A stretch of 64,000 bases of DNA, from the NCBI RefSeq assembly GCF_001748245.1, contig NZ_BDFO01000001.1, forward strand, positions 6,353,346 to 6,417,345. The letters are read 5' to 3'. This document shows positions 52,646 to 61,808 of this stretch, piece by piece (position 1 is the stretch's first letter; each line of letters opens with the position of its first letter). Made by a program: the position numbers and the translations under genes. The stretch is from Oligoflexus tunisiensis (lineage in GTDB: Bacteria > Bdellovibrionota_B > Oligoflexia > Oligoflexales > Oligoflexaceae). The notes below the pieces were generated by a model. That model did not search any database and was not told the origin of the DNA. It worked only from the letters and a program-made list of their open reading frames with translations.

Positions 52646-54325
52646 AGCTTCTGGATAGGCAAACTTGTAAAGTTTGTTATCTGCAGTTCCTATAGGGTAA
52701 CCACTACCCCAATAGAGCGCCCCATCAACGATGGATGGGGCCGAATTTATCGAACCCTCTGTTTCATGCTTCCAAAGGATTTGCCCGGTCGCGGCATCCA
52801 GCGCATACATCACGCCATCCAATGAACCGCCAAACACCACTCCATTCGCAACCGACAAAGGGCCCATGGCCACCGCCAAAGGATCATGACCAGGAACAGG
52901 CATCTGCCAGAGGAGACGTCCGCTCGCAATATCCAGAGCCGCCCACAAACCATTGCGTGTGGTCTGCCCCTGATAAGGTCCGGCGGTCAGCACGATGTCC
53001 TTGTGTTCGAAATTGGTGATCTGGACATAAATCCTCTGTCCATCCGTCGCCGAGCCAAACTCATGCCCACCAAAGAGTCCATCAGGACCCACGCGGGTGA
53101 CCCAGACCACCTCGCCGTCACGATCGGGATCGAAGGCCCAGAAAAGTCCTGTCTTCTGCCCGGCCACCAGAAGGTCCCCGGTTTTATCCTGATACTTCAC
53201 ATTCTTAATCAACATGGGTGCCTGGCCGAAATCAAAGTCGCCGCCGCTGGGCTTCGGACACGCCAGGGTAATGGGATTCAGAGGTATCACCTTGCTGAGA
53301 CAGGCGAAGTTCCAGGCATCATAACGCAAAACCTTTTGAACCCACCGCACCGCTCCAGTCTTCATGTCCAGAGCCAGGATCGAATCAAAATAATTATCCT
53401 TGGGTTCATGCTCCTCATAACAGCGTTCCTCCCGCGCGGGATCATTGTCGGCCTTTTGCAGACAACTTTTCAGAGCCTGCGGCGCATCGTAATTATTCCC
53501 GGTAGCCACATAAACAAGGCCACGTTCAGGATCGATGGAGGGTGAACTTCCCCAGATGGATCCGCCGGAAAATTGATCCGTGCGCCCCTGATTGTCCGGA
53601 ACAGTGTAGGTCTTCCAAAGTATGCGCCCGGTCCGGGCATCCAGCGCCAGCATGCTGCCGCGGAAACTGCAGCAGGCATAAAGGGGCCCGAGCGCACCGG
53701 GTATGGCCAGTTCGATGGATGACACCCCCACGTAAACCACCCCGTCATGCACCACAGGTGACTGGGTAATCTGAGCCGCCGGATGCTCTTCGACCACGGT
53801 CTTCCAAAGGAGTTTTCCCGTGAAGCGATCGATCCCATACATCGAGGCCCGCGCCTCATGAAACGCCTGCGCCGCGGTCCGGACATTGACCGCATCACCG
53901 ATGATCAGCATGTCCTCAAAAATCGCCGGGCTGCTGCGCGAGACGATGTTGGCTTTGCTGCCGCTGTAAGAATAAATACTCTGCTCCCAGATTTTCTCGC
54001 CTGTATGGCGATCGAGAGCATAGAGCCAGCCGCCATCCTCCTTCGGGTTGATCACGCTGCTCACCGAAAACAAGGGATAGTCGGTGAAGTAAAGCCAGTG
54101 GTCCTGTATGGTCGGGAACACATAGACACTACTGCGCGCTTCAAATACCCACTCCGTTTGCAAATTTTTGACGCTGACCGGACTGATGGTTTTCTCGGCG
54201 GCCGGAAATTTGCTGTTGGAGATGTCATAGCCCCAGAACGGCCATTGACTCTGGGCTGCGAGGGTTGAACTGAGACAGGTCAGGGACAGGAGCATCGGTC
54301 GAACGATGTACGGGAACTTGAACAT
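52625..54325 (-). CDS. PQQ-propeller quinoprotein (alcohol-dehydrogenase-like)
   Basis: Exported protein of 566 residues; ATG 54325 follows GGAGGAAA. The signal peptide ends LAAQ. The rest is an eight-bladed quinoprotein propeller with repeated W motifs: GWLYALDRHTGEKIWE, SMYGIDRFTGKLLWKT, SMLALDARTGRILWKT, SILALDMKTGAVRWVQK, LWAALDIASGRLLWQM and VMYALDAATGQILWKHE. Adjacent cysteines in YACCSFRG match the vicinal disulfide of PQQ alcohol dehydrogenases. No cytochrome domain is attached, so electrons would pass to a separate acceptor. The C-terminal tail has two extra cysteines encoded by a duplicated repeat. Confidence 0.85.
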   Translation of the reverse strand: MFKFPYIVRPMLLSLTCLSSTLAAQSQWPFWGYDISNSKFPAAEKTISPVSVKNLQTEWVFEARSSVYVFPTIQDHWLYFTDYPLFSVSSVINPKEDGGWLYALDRHTGEKIWEQSIYSYSGSKANIVSRSSPAIFEDMLIIGDAVNVRTAAQAFHEARASMYGIDRFTGKLLWKTVVEEHPAAQITQSPVVHDGVVYVGVSSIELAIPGALGPLYACCSFRGSMLALDARTGRILWKTYTVPDNQGRTDQFSGGSIWGSSPSIDPERGLVYVATGNNYDAPQALKSCLQKADNDPAREERCYEEHEPKDNYFDSILALDMKTGAVRWVQKVLRYDAWNFACLSKVIPLNPITLACPKPSGGDFDFGQAPMLIKNVKYQDKTGDLLVAGQKTGLFWAFDPDRDGEVVWVTRVGPDGLFGGHEFGSATDGQRIYVQITNFEHKDIVLTAGPYQGQTTRNGLWAALDIASGRLLWQMPVPGHDPLAVAMGPLSVANGVVFGGSLDGVMYALDAATGQILWKHETEGSINSAPSIVDGALYWGSGYPIGTADNKLYKFAYPEACSGDGC

Positions 54326-54401
54326 GGTTTCCTCCATAGTGTGTGTCGGCATCCTCTTTGCAGCAGATATACCAACAGCAACATTATGGAAAGGATCAAC
54401 C

Positions 54402-54686
54402 ATGGCTACTTCACAAAAGCCTGCCAGTCCGATCGACAATCTTCTGTATGACTTTGTCAGTGTTCTGCACAATAAAGCGGAAGGTCTGGAAGCCTGTGAA
54501 AAATACCTGCGTGATGCGGAGCAGCAGAATTCACAGCCCTGCATCGACATGCTCAATCGTGTCATCGAGCAGGATCGGCAGATGGTGATTGAACTCAAGG
54601 ATCACCTGGCAGACATGCTGCAAAGCAGCGGCAGCAGCAGCACCAGCCAGCGATCGGAAAGGCAGCAGTCCGCCGCTCCTCACTGA
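54402..54686 (+). CDS. Small helical protein, unknown
   Basis: Protein of 94 residues; ATG 54402 with AAGGA upstream. Most of it is amphipathic helix (NLLYDFVSVLHNKAEGLEACEKYLRDAEQ and MLNRVIEQDRQMVIELKDHLADML), suggesting a small helical bundle, with a Ser-rich tail. Two cysteines (about 32 and 46) are far enough apart to link helices. The pattern resembles short ferritin-like or bacterioferritin-associated helices, but I cannot name a family. Divergent from the PQQ protein by 76 bases. Confidence 0.55.
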   Translation: MATSQKPASPIDNLLYDFVSVLHNKAEGLEACEKYLRDAEQQNSQPCIDMLNRVIEQDRQMVIELKDHLADMLQSSGSSSTSQRSERQQSAAPH

Positions 54687-54727
54687 GTCCCGATATTTTC
54701 CGGAGCGTGGTTCGCCTCGCTTCGGAC

Positions 54728-55405
54728 TCATACTCCGATCTGCGGGCAAATCGGCAGGACAGGACAGGTTGGACAATGCGGCCTGCGTCCGGTGCAGATG
54801 TGTTTGCCAAAGGGCATCAGCAGGCGATTGACCTCAATCCAGGTTGCCCTTGGAATTTTTTCTTCGAGAACACGCAAAGTCTTTTCCGGCGTGGTCGTTT
54901 GCACGTAGCCCCAGCGATTCATCACCCGATGCACATGAATATCCACGCCGATCTTAGGCTGCCCGCCCACGATGCCTAAAACGAGGTTCGCACACTTGGG
55001 ACCAATGCCTGGAAGGGCCAGCAGCACCGCTTCCTCACAGGGCAGTACACCCCCGTAGCGCGTCCAGGCCACGCGGGCTATTTCCAGCATGTTGTGCGCC
55101 TTCGTTCCGGCAAAGGTGGATTCCTGGATCAGTTCGGTCACCTCTTCCACTGTCAGTTCCAGTAGCCGATCGGGTGTCGGCGCCCGCGTCAAAAGACGTT
55201 CGGCGACCGGTATGGTGACCTCATCCAAAGTACGGACCGAGATCATACAGGCCAGAACCTGTTGGAAGGTTGTGTTCCACCCACGTTCCGCCAACTCGAA
55301 GAGGGCCGCCTTGGGGAAGGGCTTTACGGCGATCTCCACCAGCTGCAGAGCCTTCTTCAGAGAAAATTTTGCGAGCTTCTCAGATGCTGTATGGGATTGC
55401 TCCAT
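54728..55405 (-). CDS. Endonuclease III-like DNA glycosylase
   Basis: Base-excision enzyme of 225 residues. The helix-hairpin-helix LPGIGPKCANLVLG carries the catalytic lysine, and VDIHVHRVMNRWGYV has the catalytic aspartate. The C-terminal iron-sulfur cluster is CTGRRPHCPTCPVLPIC, spaced 6-2-5 as in endonuclease III. It removes oxidised pyrimidines. ATG 55405 is behind AGGAA; a longer frame starts at 55429. E. coli Nth is 211 residues and similar, but the sequence is divergent enough that it may be a paralogue rather than the main nth gene. Confidence 0.85.
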   Translation of the reverse strand: MEQSHTASEKLAKFSLKKALQLVEIAVKPFPKAALFELAERGWNTTFQQVLACMISVRTLDEVTIPVAERLLTRAPTPDRLLELTVEEVTELIQESTFAGTKAHNMLEIARVAWTRYGGVLPCEEAVLLALPGIGPKCANLVLGIVGGQPKIGVDIHVHRVMNRWGYVQTTTPEKTLRVLEEKIPRATWIEVNRLLMPFGKHICTGRRPHCPTCPVLPICPQIGV

Positions 55406-55492
55406 GATCGCATTTCCTGATTGCACCATAAATTTTTATGGCTAGAATGGGGTCTCCTTCGCTTGAACCCGAATGGAAAGAGGCAATCAACC

Positions 55493-56098
55493 ATGACGAC
55501 GCTCGTACTAAAAAATGGCCTTGCTAAAAAGGCTCTCTCCAATGCTGAATTCGTGCTGGGTGACCACCAACTCAAAAGTGGCCGCTACTGGTATAAGGGT
55601 TACCAAAACTGCGATCTTATCATTCTGAAAAAAGACAAAGAAACGCATATCCAGACCTCAGGCGGTGTCCGCTTCAACCTCGTGGTGCAGGAGCTGCCCA
55701 ACGGGGAAGCCAAAGGTCGCGTGACGCTGCTGGGCTGGCTGAAGGAATCTCCCAACGCTCTGCGCATTGTGATGACCATTCTGGAAGATTATGGCAAGAG
55801 CGTGCTGCGGCGCCGGCAGAAGCGTCTGGAGATGGAAGAGAAGGCACGTGCGGAAGGCCTGGAAGGACCGCAGTTCCGCGAGCCTTTGGGCACTCATTTC
55901 TCGATCAAAATTGATGAGTCCCGGCTTGGGGAAACGGACAAAATTGACGAGGAGGAATCGAATCGCAATTTTGAAACCGCGGTGAAAACTCATTGGTATC
56001 ACCAGAACTTTGTTTCCTTCTGCAAAAAGCTCGGCGTGAAGTGCTACTACCGCAGCGTCCAGGGACTATTACCCGATTCTCATTTCGTTGAGGTATGA
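55493..56098 (+). CDS. Hypothetical cytoplasmic protein
   Basis: Protein of 201 residues; ATG 55493 with AAAGAGG upstream. No signal peptide or membrane helix. An early beta part (LVVQELPNGEAKGRVTLLGWLKES) is followed by a charged coiled-coil segment (RRRQKRLEMEEKARAEGLEG) and a C-terminal YHQNFVSFCKKLGVKCYYRSVQGLL. Two close cysteines there could bind metal. No family is recognised. The promoter region is shared with the divergent Nth-like gene. Confidence 0.55.
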   Translation: MTTLVLKNGLAKKALSNAEFVLGDHQLKSGRYWYKGYQNCDLIILKKDKETHIQTSGGVRFNLVVQELPNGEAKGRVTLLGWLKESPNALRIVMTILEDYGKSVLRRRQKRLEMEEKARAEGLEGPQFREPLGTHFSIKIDESRLGETDKIDEEESNRNFETAVKTHWYHQNFVSFCKKLGVKCYYRSVQGLLPDSHFVEV

Positions 56099-56151
56099 TC
56101 GACCGCAGATGCGGGAGGTCGATGTGTCGGTATCAGTGTTAGTGAAGCTTG

Positions 56152-56180
56152 CCCCGCGAGGACTTCAGAGTCCTCCGGGG
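56152..56180 (+). terminator. Strong GC-rich hairpin
   Basis: GAGGACT (56158-56164) pairs with AGTCCTC (56169-56175) around a 4-base loop, with four more GC pairs outside a small internal loop. It follows the hypothetical gene by about 50 bases; no T-run follows, so termination would be imperfect. Confidence 0.4.
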
Positions 56181-56280
56181 GATTTCACCTGTCCTTAATC
56201 GCATTGACACCTCCACAGACCAGGCTTATTCTCGCAGCTGAATGAAGCGGATACCTTCGAACGGGCCCGGGAGTTGATCG

Positions 56281-58824
56281 ATGGCCGTACGCAGGACCTC
56301 TCATAATCCTGAAGCCAGGCTTTGGACACGCACCGAAGGTGAGTCCTGGCGTGAGCAGTGGTTTGCCACCCAAAACTGGACGCCTTTGCCTCATCAAAGA
56401 CAGACCTGGGAGGCCATTCAAAAGCGTGAAAATGGGCTTTTGGAATTGCCGACCGGCAGCGGGAAGACCTATGCCGTGCTCTTTGGTTTTCTACCGGAAC
56501 TCGGTGATGGGCAGCGCGGTCTGCGGCTCCTCTATATCTCTCCTTTAAAAGCCCTGGCGCGTGATGTGGAGCAGGCCCTGCACAAACCCTGTGTGGATCT
56601 CGGTCTGCATCTGCGCGTGGAAACCAGGACCGGTGATACCACCGCCGCCCGACGCCGGCAGCAGAAAATGCAGCTGCCGGAAATTTTGATCACCACTCCC
56701 GAATCACTCGCTCTGCTTTTAACCCAGGACAATACCGCCTCGCTGTTTGGCAGCCTGCGAGGCATTATCATCGATGAATGGCATGAACTTCTTTCCAGTA
56801 AAAGGGGTTCGCTGCTCGAACTTTCCCTCAGCCGGGTGCGGGGTCTTTGTCCCGACGCGCAGACCTGGGCGCTTAGCGCGACCCTGCCCAATCACGAGGA
56901 GGCCGCGCTGGCCGCCTGTGGCATGGGTTCGCAGCCTCTTTTGATCACCGGCCTTCCCCCCCGTACCATTCGGATGCAAACACTGCTGCCCAAGGGTGAG
57001 GATCGTCTTCCCGGGGCGGGGCATCTCGGTCTCCGCATGTTGCCGCAGGTGGCGGAGATTTTGGATCCGGCGTTTTCCACACTCATCTTTACCAATACAA
57101 GGTCGCAGGCGGAACGCTGGCACGAGGGTCTGCTCATGATACGCCCCGAGTGGGAGGATCGTCTGGCCTTGCATCATGGTTCCCTGGATCCAGAGACGCG
57201 GGAGCAGGTGGAACGCGGCGTCAAGGAAGGACTCATTCGTTTTGTGGTGTGCACGTCATCGTTGGATCTTGGTGTGGATTTTCCGGAAGTCGATCGCGTG
57301 ATGCAGATCGGTTCCCCAAAATCCATCAGTCGTCTGATTCAGCGCGCCGGACGTTCCGCCCATGCCCCGGGTCGGGATTCGGAATTGCTTTTGGTGGCGA
57401 CCCATAATCTGGAACTGATCGAATTCGCCGCCTGTCGCCGGGCCCTGCAGGCGGGATTCATCGAACCCAGAAAACCGCGGGAGCAGCCTCTGGATGTGTT
57501 GATCCAGCATGTGGTGAGCTGTGCGATGGGCGGAGGTTTTCAGGCCGATGCGCTTTATGATGAAGTCCGCCAGGCCTATGGTTTCCGGGCCCTGGAGCGC
57601 GAGGACTTCGACTGGGTGCTGCGTTTTGTGGTGGAAGGCGGCGAGGTGCTGAAGGCCTATCCTCAATACTGTCGTGTGGTGCTGGAGGACGACACATTCA
57701 TCGTCAAGGATCGCCGCATCATGCAAAGGCATCGGCAGAATATTGGAACCATCCTCTCCGATTCCAGCATGATTGTGAAACTGGGGCGTCGCACTCTCGG
57801 TTCGATCGAGGAAGGTTTCGCGGCCCGTCTGCATAAGGGAGATCGTTTTCTTTATGCCGGCCGTTGGATGGAAGTTGTCAGCATTGCCGATCTCACCGTT
57901 TTCACAAGGCTCAGCAAAAAAGCAGGAGAGGGCCTGATTCCCAGCTGGTTTGGGCAAAGGCTGCCCTGGTCACCGCTGCTCAGTCCGTTTATGCGCGAAG
58001 TCGTGGAAGAGCTGGCGCGTACCGAGGATCTCAGCGAGGATCCGGACCTGTCCGCCCTGGACGCTGTGCGTCAAACGCAAAAAAGGATTTCGGCCTGGCC
58101 GGAGGCGCGGGAAATCCTCGCGGAAATCACGACAAGCCGTGAGGGCCAGCATTTCTTTCTGTTCCCCTTTGAAGGCCAGTCCGTGCATGAAAGTCTTGGC
58201 ATGCTGCTCGTCTATCGCATGAGCCGGGTGCTGGCTGCGACCTTTTCCCTGGCGAGCAATGACTATGGACTGGAAATCGTCTGTTCCATTCCAGTGGAAT
58301 GGAAGCACGATCTGATCAGCGGGCTCTTAAGCCCGGAAAACATGTATCAGGATCTGGAGTCCGCTCTGAATCATACGGAACTTGCACGGCGTAAATTCCG
58401 TGGCATCGCGCGCGTGGCCGGTCTCGTGCATCAAAATCTGCCGGGTCGTCGGCATAGTCAAAGACAGCTGCAAAGCAGCAGCGGACTTTTGTTTGATGTG
58501 CTCAGGCGTTTTGATCCGGGGAATCTTCTCGTCAGGCAGGCGGAACTTGAGGTGATGGAGGAGCAGTTCAACTGCGAGGGCCTCCATCAGGTTCTTTTGA
58601 AGCTGCAGAACACGCCCCTTCATTTTGAGCACACCCGCACCTTTTCCCCGCTCGCCTTTCCTCTTTATATGGAACGGGTCAGCGCGCAGATTTCCTCGGA
58701 GCAACTGGCCGATCGCATCGAAAGGATCAAAAATTCATGGAAACAGTCGAGCGGGAAATCCGTGGCGAGATCTTCGCGTTCCTCCCCGAAAAGGCCGTCC
58801 ACTGGCCTCGGCGACGAACACTGA
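56281..58824 (+). CDS. Lhr-type DEXH helicase of the ligase-associated DNA repair type
   Basis: Protein of 847 residues. RecA domain 1: LELPTGSGKTYAV as Walker A near residue 53, LLYISPLKALARDVE, and DEWHEL as the DEXH box. RecA domain 2: FTNTRSQAERW, VVCTSSLDLGVDF and QRAGRSAH near 345-360. The Lhr-type winged-helix and C-terminal extension follow to about 830. It matches the helicase found next to a DNA ligase, exonuclease and PdeM phosphoesterase in many bacteria. Here only PdeM follows, overlapping the last 88 bases in another frame. ATG 56281 follows GGAG. The ligase and exonuclease of that set are not in the window. Confidence 0.88.
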   Translation: MAVRRTSHNPEARLWTRTEGESWREQWFATQNWTPLPHQRQTWEAIQKRENGLLELPTGSGKTYAVLFGFLPELGDGQRGLRLLYISPLKALARDVEQALHKPCVDLGLHLRVETRTGDTTAARRRQQKMQLPEILITTPESLALLLTQDNTASLFGSLRGIIIDEWHELLSSKRGSLLELSLSRVRGLCPDAQTWALSATLPNHEEAALAACGMGSQPLLITGLPPRTIRMQTLLPKGEDRLPGAGHLGLRMLPQVAEILDPAFSTLIFTNTRSQAERWHEGLLMIRPEWEDRLALHHGSLDPETREQVERGVKEGLIRFVVCTSSLDLGVDFPEVDRVMQIGSPKSISRLIQRAGRSAHAPGRDSELLLVATHNLELIEFAACRRALQAGFIEPRKPREQPLDVLIQHVVSCAMGGGFQADALYDEVRQAYGFRALEREDFDWVLRFVVEGGEVLKAYPQYCRVVLEDDTFIVKDRRIMQRHRQNIGTILSDSSMIVKLGRRTLGSIEEGFAARLHKGDRFLYAGRWMEVVSIADLTVFTRLSKKAGEGLIPSWFGQRLPWSPLLSPFMREVVEELARTEDLSEDPDLSALDAVRQTQKRISAWPEAREILAEITTSREGQHFFLFPFEGQSVHESLGMLLVYRMSRVLAATFSLASNDYGLEIVCSIPVEWKHDLISGLLSPENMYQDLESALNHTELARRKFRGIARVAGLVHQNLPGRRHSQRQLQSSSGLLFDVLRRFDPGNLLVRQAELEVMEEQFNCEGLHQVLLKLQNTPLHFEHTRTFSPLAFPLYMERVSAQISSEQLADRIERIKNSWKQSSGKSVARSSRSSPKRPSTGLGDEH

Positions 58825-59396
58825 TGGTCGCCGATCTGCACTGGGGCAAGGCTGAGATTTTTCAAATGGCCGGCATTCCGGTCAGCAGTGCGATTCTGCA
58901 TGAGGATTTGCAGCGGCTGAAGTTCCTGGTCGACACCCTGCATATCGAACGGCTTGTGCTGCTCGGTGATCTGATGCACGGCGCCGAGGGTCTCACACCC
59001 GACGTGGATGCAGCGGTGCGCAGCTGGCGGCGATCCCTTTCCACCGAAATTCTTTTTATTCGCGGCAATCATGATCGCCATTTCACTCTGCCTCCCGCGT
59101 GGGAGATGGAGGTGGCCACCGAACCCTATGCCGATGGCCCCTTTCTCTTCCGTCATCATCCGGAATCCGAGCCGTCCACCTTTACCTGGTGCGGGCATCT
59201 GCACCCTGTTGTTCATGTCGGCTCACGCAAGGAACGCATGCGTTTGCCCTGCTTTTGGCTGCAGGCGGATTGCGGCGTTCTGCCTTCCTTTGGTTCCTTC
59301 ACCGGTGGGGCTCCGATCCGTCCCGGGCGGCAGGACAGCATCCTCGCCATTACCGGGCCGGCGGTCTTTTGTCTGCAAAATGCCGCGGCTCATTAA
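58737..59396 (+). CDS. PdeM-like metallophosphoesterase
   Basis: Protein of 219 residues of the PdeM group. Metal sites are readable: VADLHWGK near residue 32, LLGDLMHG near 75, FIRGNHDRH near 103, and CGHLHPVVHVG near 150. It probably cuts phosphodiester bonds as part of a DNA-repair set with the overlapping Lhr-type helicase. It starts at ATG 58737, inside the helicase gene in another frame, behind AAAGGA, so the two are tightly coupled. E. coli lacks it, so its exact role is not established. Confidence 0.85.
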   Translation: METVEREIRGEIFAFLPEKAVHWPRRRTLMVADLHWGKAEIFQMAGIPVSSAILHEDLQRLKFLVDTLHIERLVLLGDLMHGAEGLTPDVDAAVRSWRRSLSTEILFIRGNHDRHFTLPPAWEMEVATEPYADGPFLFRHHPESEPSTFTWCGHLHPVVHVGSRKERMRLPCFWLQADCGVLPSFGSFTGGAPIRPGRQDSILAITGPAVFCLQNAAAH

Positions 59397-59485
59397 AAAA
59401 TTCGTTGTCTCTGGAGCCCGCCTGGGGTCAGATGGGGGAGGTTTTTGAGCCGCGACCCTGTGGAATGGACCAGAGAAAGACAATT

Positions 59486-60646
59486 ATGCGTAACATCCAT
59501 GCCTTCCTCGCCATTATCCTGTTATCTGTCCACCTCTTGAGCTGTGTGTCCCCCAGCCCTGATGGGCTCATCGAGCCCACGACGCCTGAACTGACAACGG
59601 AGAACATCGTGCAACGGATTCCGGCCCATGTGCCGGATCGGGTGGGCTGGGCGGATGATATTGCTTTCGCCATTCGTGCGATCGATCGGGAGCTGACGGC
59701 GGAACGTGTCTGTGCCGTTATTGCTGTGATTGAACAGGAATCCGGCTATCAGACCGATCCCGTGGTGCCCAACCTTCCCCAAATCGTCCGCGAAGGTTTG
59801 CGAAAAAAATTCGCAAAACTGGGTCCACTTGCCGAACCGGCTCTGAATACGCTTCTGTCGGGCAAGGCGCCGGGCAGCTCGCAAACTTTTCATCAGCGCA
59901 TCAATAAACTGCGCACCGAACGCGATCTCGATCGCTTTTTCCGTGATATGGCCAACGCCTATCGGGAACGCATGCCGGGTCCCTATGCCATCGCCTCGGG
60001 CCTTTCCCTGATCCTGGGCAAGGGCTCGCTGCAAAACCTGAATCCCGTGACGACGGCCGGATCCATGCAGGTGAAAATTTCGTATGCGCGTGATCTTGAG
60101 GACCTGAAGTCCATGACCGACGAGCAGCTGCGCGAGTATCTTTACACGCGCATGGGCGGCATTCGTGTGGGCACGGCGCGCCTTATCGATTATCCGGCTT
60201 CCTATGATGACCTTATCTATCGCTTTGCCGACTTCAATGTAGGGATGTATGCCTCACGCAATGCTGCGTTTCAGGCCATGCTGAGCGATCTCACCGGACG
60301 AAAACTCGCCCTGGACGGGGATCTTCTTGTTTATGACGAGGACGGTGAACCGAAAGATATCGATTCGGAAAGCCTCAAGGCCATGCTCGCCTTTGGTGAA
60401 AAACATGATGTTTCAGCCTGGACCATCCGCCGTGATGCGCGGAAGGAAAAAAGCGCGGATTTTGAAGACACGGAGACCTGGGAAAAGGTACGCGAAGTCT
60501 GGGAGGCCAAAAAAAGGCGCAAGCCTCCCTATGCTCGGGTACCCGATGTGGAACTGGTCTCACCGAAACTCGCGCGTAACCGTTCCACGTCCTGGTTTGC
60601 CAATCGGGTCAAGCAGCGTTATCAAAGCTGTCGTGCCCGGGGCTGA
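59486..60646 (+). CDS. DUF1615 lipoprotein
   Basis: Exported protein of 386 residues; ATG 59486 (ribosome site weak, AGAAAGA), signal peptide ending LLSC. Family hallmarks of DUF1615 follow: AVIEQESGYQTDPVVPNLPQI near 90 and the long helical QAMLSDLTGRKLALDGDLLVYD region near 265, in the usual order. Such proteins are outer-membrane-anchored and of unknown function; the E-S-G-Y pattern recalls a lysozyme-like fold. It ends one base before the convergent GreA/B-like gene. Confidence 0.8.
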   Translation: MRNIHAFLAIILLSVHLLSCVSPSPDGLIEPTTPELTTENIVQRIPAHVPDRVGWADDIAFAIRAIDRELTAERVCAVIAVIEQESGYQTDPVVPNLPQIVREGLRKKFAKLGPLAEPALNTLLSGKAPGSSQTFHQRINKLRTERDLDRFFRDMANAYRERMPGPYAIASGLSLILGKGSLQNLNPVTTAGSMQVKISYARDLEDLKSMTDEQLREYLYTRMGGIRVGTARLIDYPASYDDLIYRFADFNVGMYASRNAAFQAMLSDLTGRKLALDGDLLVYDEDGEPKDIDSESLKAMLAFGEKHDVSAWTIRRDARKEKSADFEDTETWEKVREVWEAKKRRKPPYARVPDVELVSPKLARNRSTSWFANRVKQRYQSCRARG

Positions 60647-61132
60647 TCACAGAATATGGATGATGTCATATTCCTTGCGGCTGGCATCGGTTTTCACGGT
60701 CACCGTATCACCGACCGTTTTGTTCATCAGCGCCTGGCCGAGCGGCGCCTGAGGCGTCAGAACCAAAACCGGTCGCCCCTCCCATTGCAGGGTGAAACCG
60801 GCGCCCAGAGGCAAAATAAAATAGAGGGAAGGACGTCCGTCCTGCTCCAGTTCCACGAGTGCCGTGGGGGCGATGCGATCCTGCTCGGTGAAATTCCGGA
60901 TCACCATGGTCTGAAGCAGCGTGAGCATGGCTTTCAGTTCCTGCAGCCGTTCGCGCTGGGCACCCGCCAGATACGAGGCTTCCAGCCCGCGCGTATCATA
61001 TTTATTTTCCGGTTTGCTTTCCGGATGGGTGGCGGCTTCCGAGGCGCTGTCCAGCGATTTTTGCAGCACCTGAATTTCCTCTTCGATCAGAGGCATCAGT
61101 TGTTCCACGAGCCGGGTTTTCTGCTTGGACAT
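60647..61132 (-). CDS. GreA/GreB-family C-terminal domain protein
   Basis: Protein of 161 residues; ATG 61132 with GGGAGAGG upstream. The first half is helical (EEEIQVLQKSLDSASEAATHPESKPENKYDTRGLEASYLAGAQRERLQEL) and the second is a GreA/B FKBP-like domain: GALVELEQDG-type strand, ITPQAPLGQALMNKTVGDTVTV and YDIIHIL. The usual GreA coiled-coil finger is replaced by the short helical part. Members bind RNA polymerase, but without the acidic finger tip they would not promote transcript cleavage. An anti-cleavage or competitor role is possible. Confidence 0.8.
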   Translation of the reverse strand: MSKQKTRLVEQLMPLIEEEIQVLQKSLDSASEAATHPESKPENKYDTRGLEASYLAGAQRERLQELKAMLTLLQTMVIRNFTEQDRIAPTALVELEQDGRPSLYFILPLGAGFTLQWEGRPVLVLTPQAPLGQALMNKTVGDTVTVKTDASRKEYDIIHIL

Positions 61133-61280
61133 TGGCCTCTCCCATGTGAAAGGTGAATTTTTACAGGATCGCGTCGGTTCTGTCCATGGCATCACTTTGG
61201 CTGAAGTGGGAACTTTGACGGTGCTAGCGTCCCTTGCAAAATTGCGGTAAACATTCTGAAAGCGCGGAGGAAGGAAAGGA

Positions 61281-61808
61281 ATGAACCACGTAAAGTTTGG
61301 GCTGGGCTTTGTCCTGATATTGGCCATGATCCTGGCCGCTTCATCCATATTCTTTGGCGGCCGCGAGGAACCGGAGCCACCTGAGATGTCGGAGATCCTG
61401 GAGGGGCAGCAGCCGGAGCCGGTCAGCAAAACCCAGGCGCAGGAAGTGGAATCCATCGCCACGGAACGCGGCATCAGTGAGCAAAGCCTTGATGGTGAAC
61501 TGAACACGACGATCACAGAAGAAGAGGTCGAGGAACCCGAGAGCAACCTCGAAAGCGTTTTCATGAACCTGACGCAGGAAATGGCCCGACGCGGCTATGC
61601 CCAGGGCCTGAGTGAATGCATCGAAGGTCAATTCCGGGAGAATCAGGGCATCGAAAATCCCAAGGACCTGGACGCCATGCTGCAAACCTGTGAGGGGGAA
61701 TTCAAAGTGGGACCTCAGCAACGCCAACAGATCCGTGATGTGGTGCTGCAGGCCATTGCAAAGGCTCAAAACAGACCGGAGGACTTGGATAAAACCAGTG
61801 TCCATTAG
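61281..61808 (+). CDS. Membrane-anchored protein of unknown function
   Basis: Protein of 175 residues; ATG 61281 with GGAGGAAGGAAAGG upstream. One N-terminal membrane helix (about 5-25), then an acidic linker and a helical domain with two cysteines (LSECIEG and LQTCEGEF) that could pair. No family is recognised. It overlaps the likely start of the AraC-type gene by 11 bases, so the two are probably translated together and may work together. Confidence 0.6.
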   Translation: MNHVKFGLGFVLILAMILAASSIFFGGREEPEPPEMSEILEGQQPEPVSKTQAQEVESIATERGISEQSLDGELNTTITEEEVEEPESNLESVFMNLTQEMARRGYAQGLSECIEGQFRENQGIENPKDLDAMLQTCEGEFKVGPQQRQQIRDVVLQAIAKAQNRPEDLDKTSVH

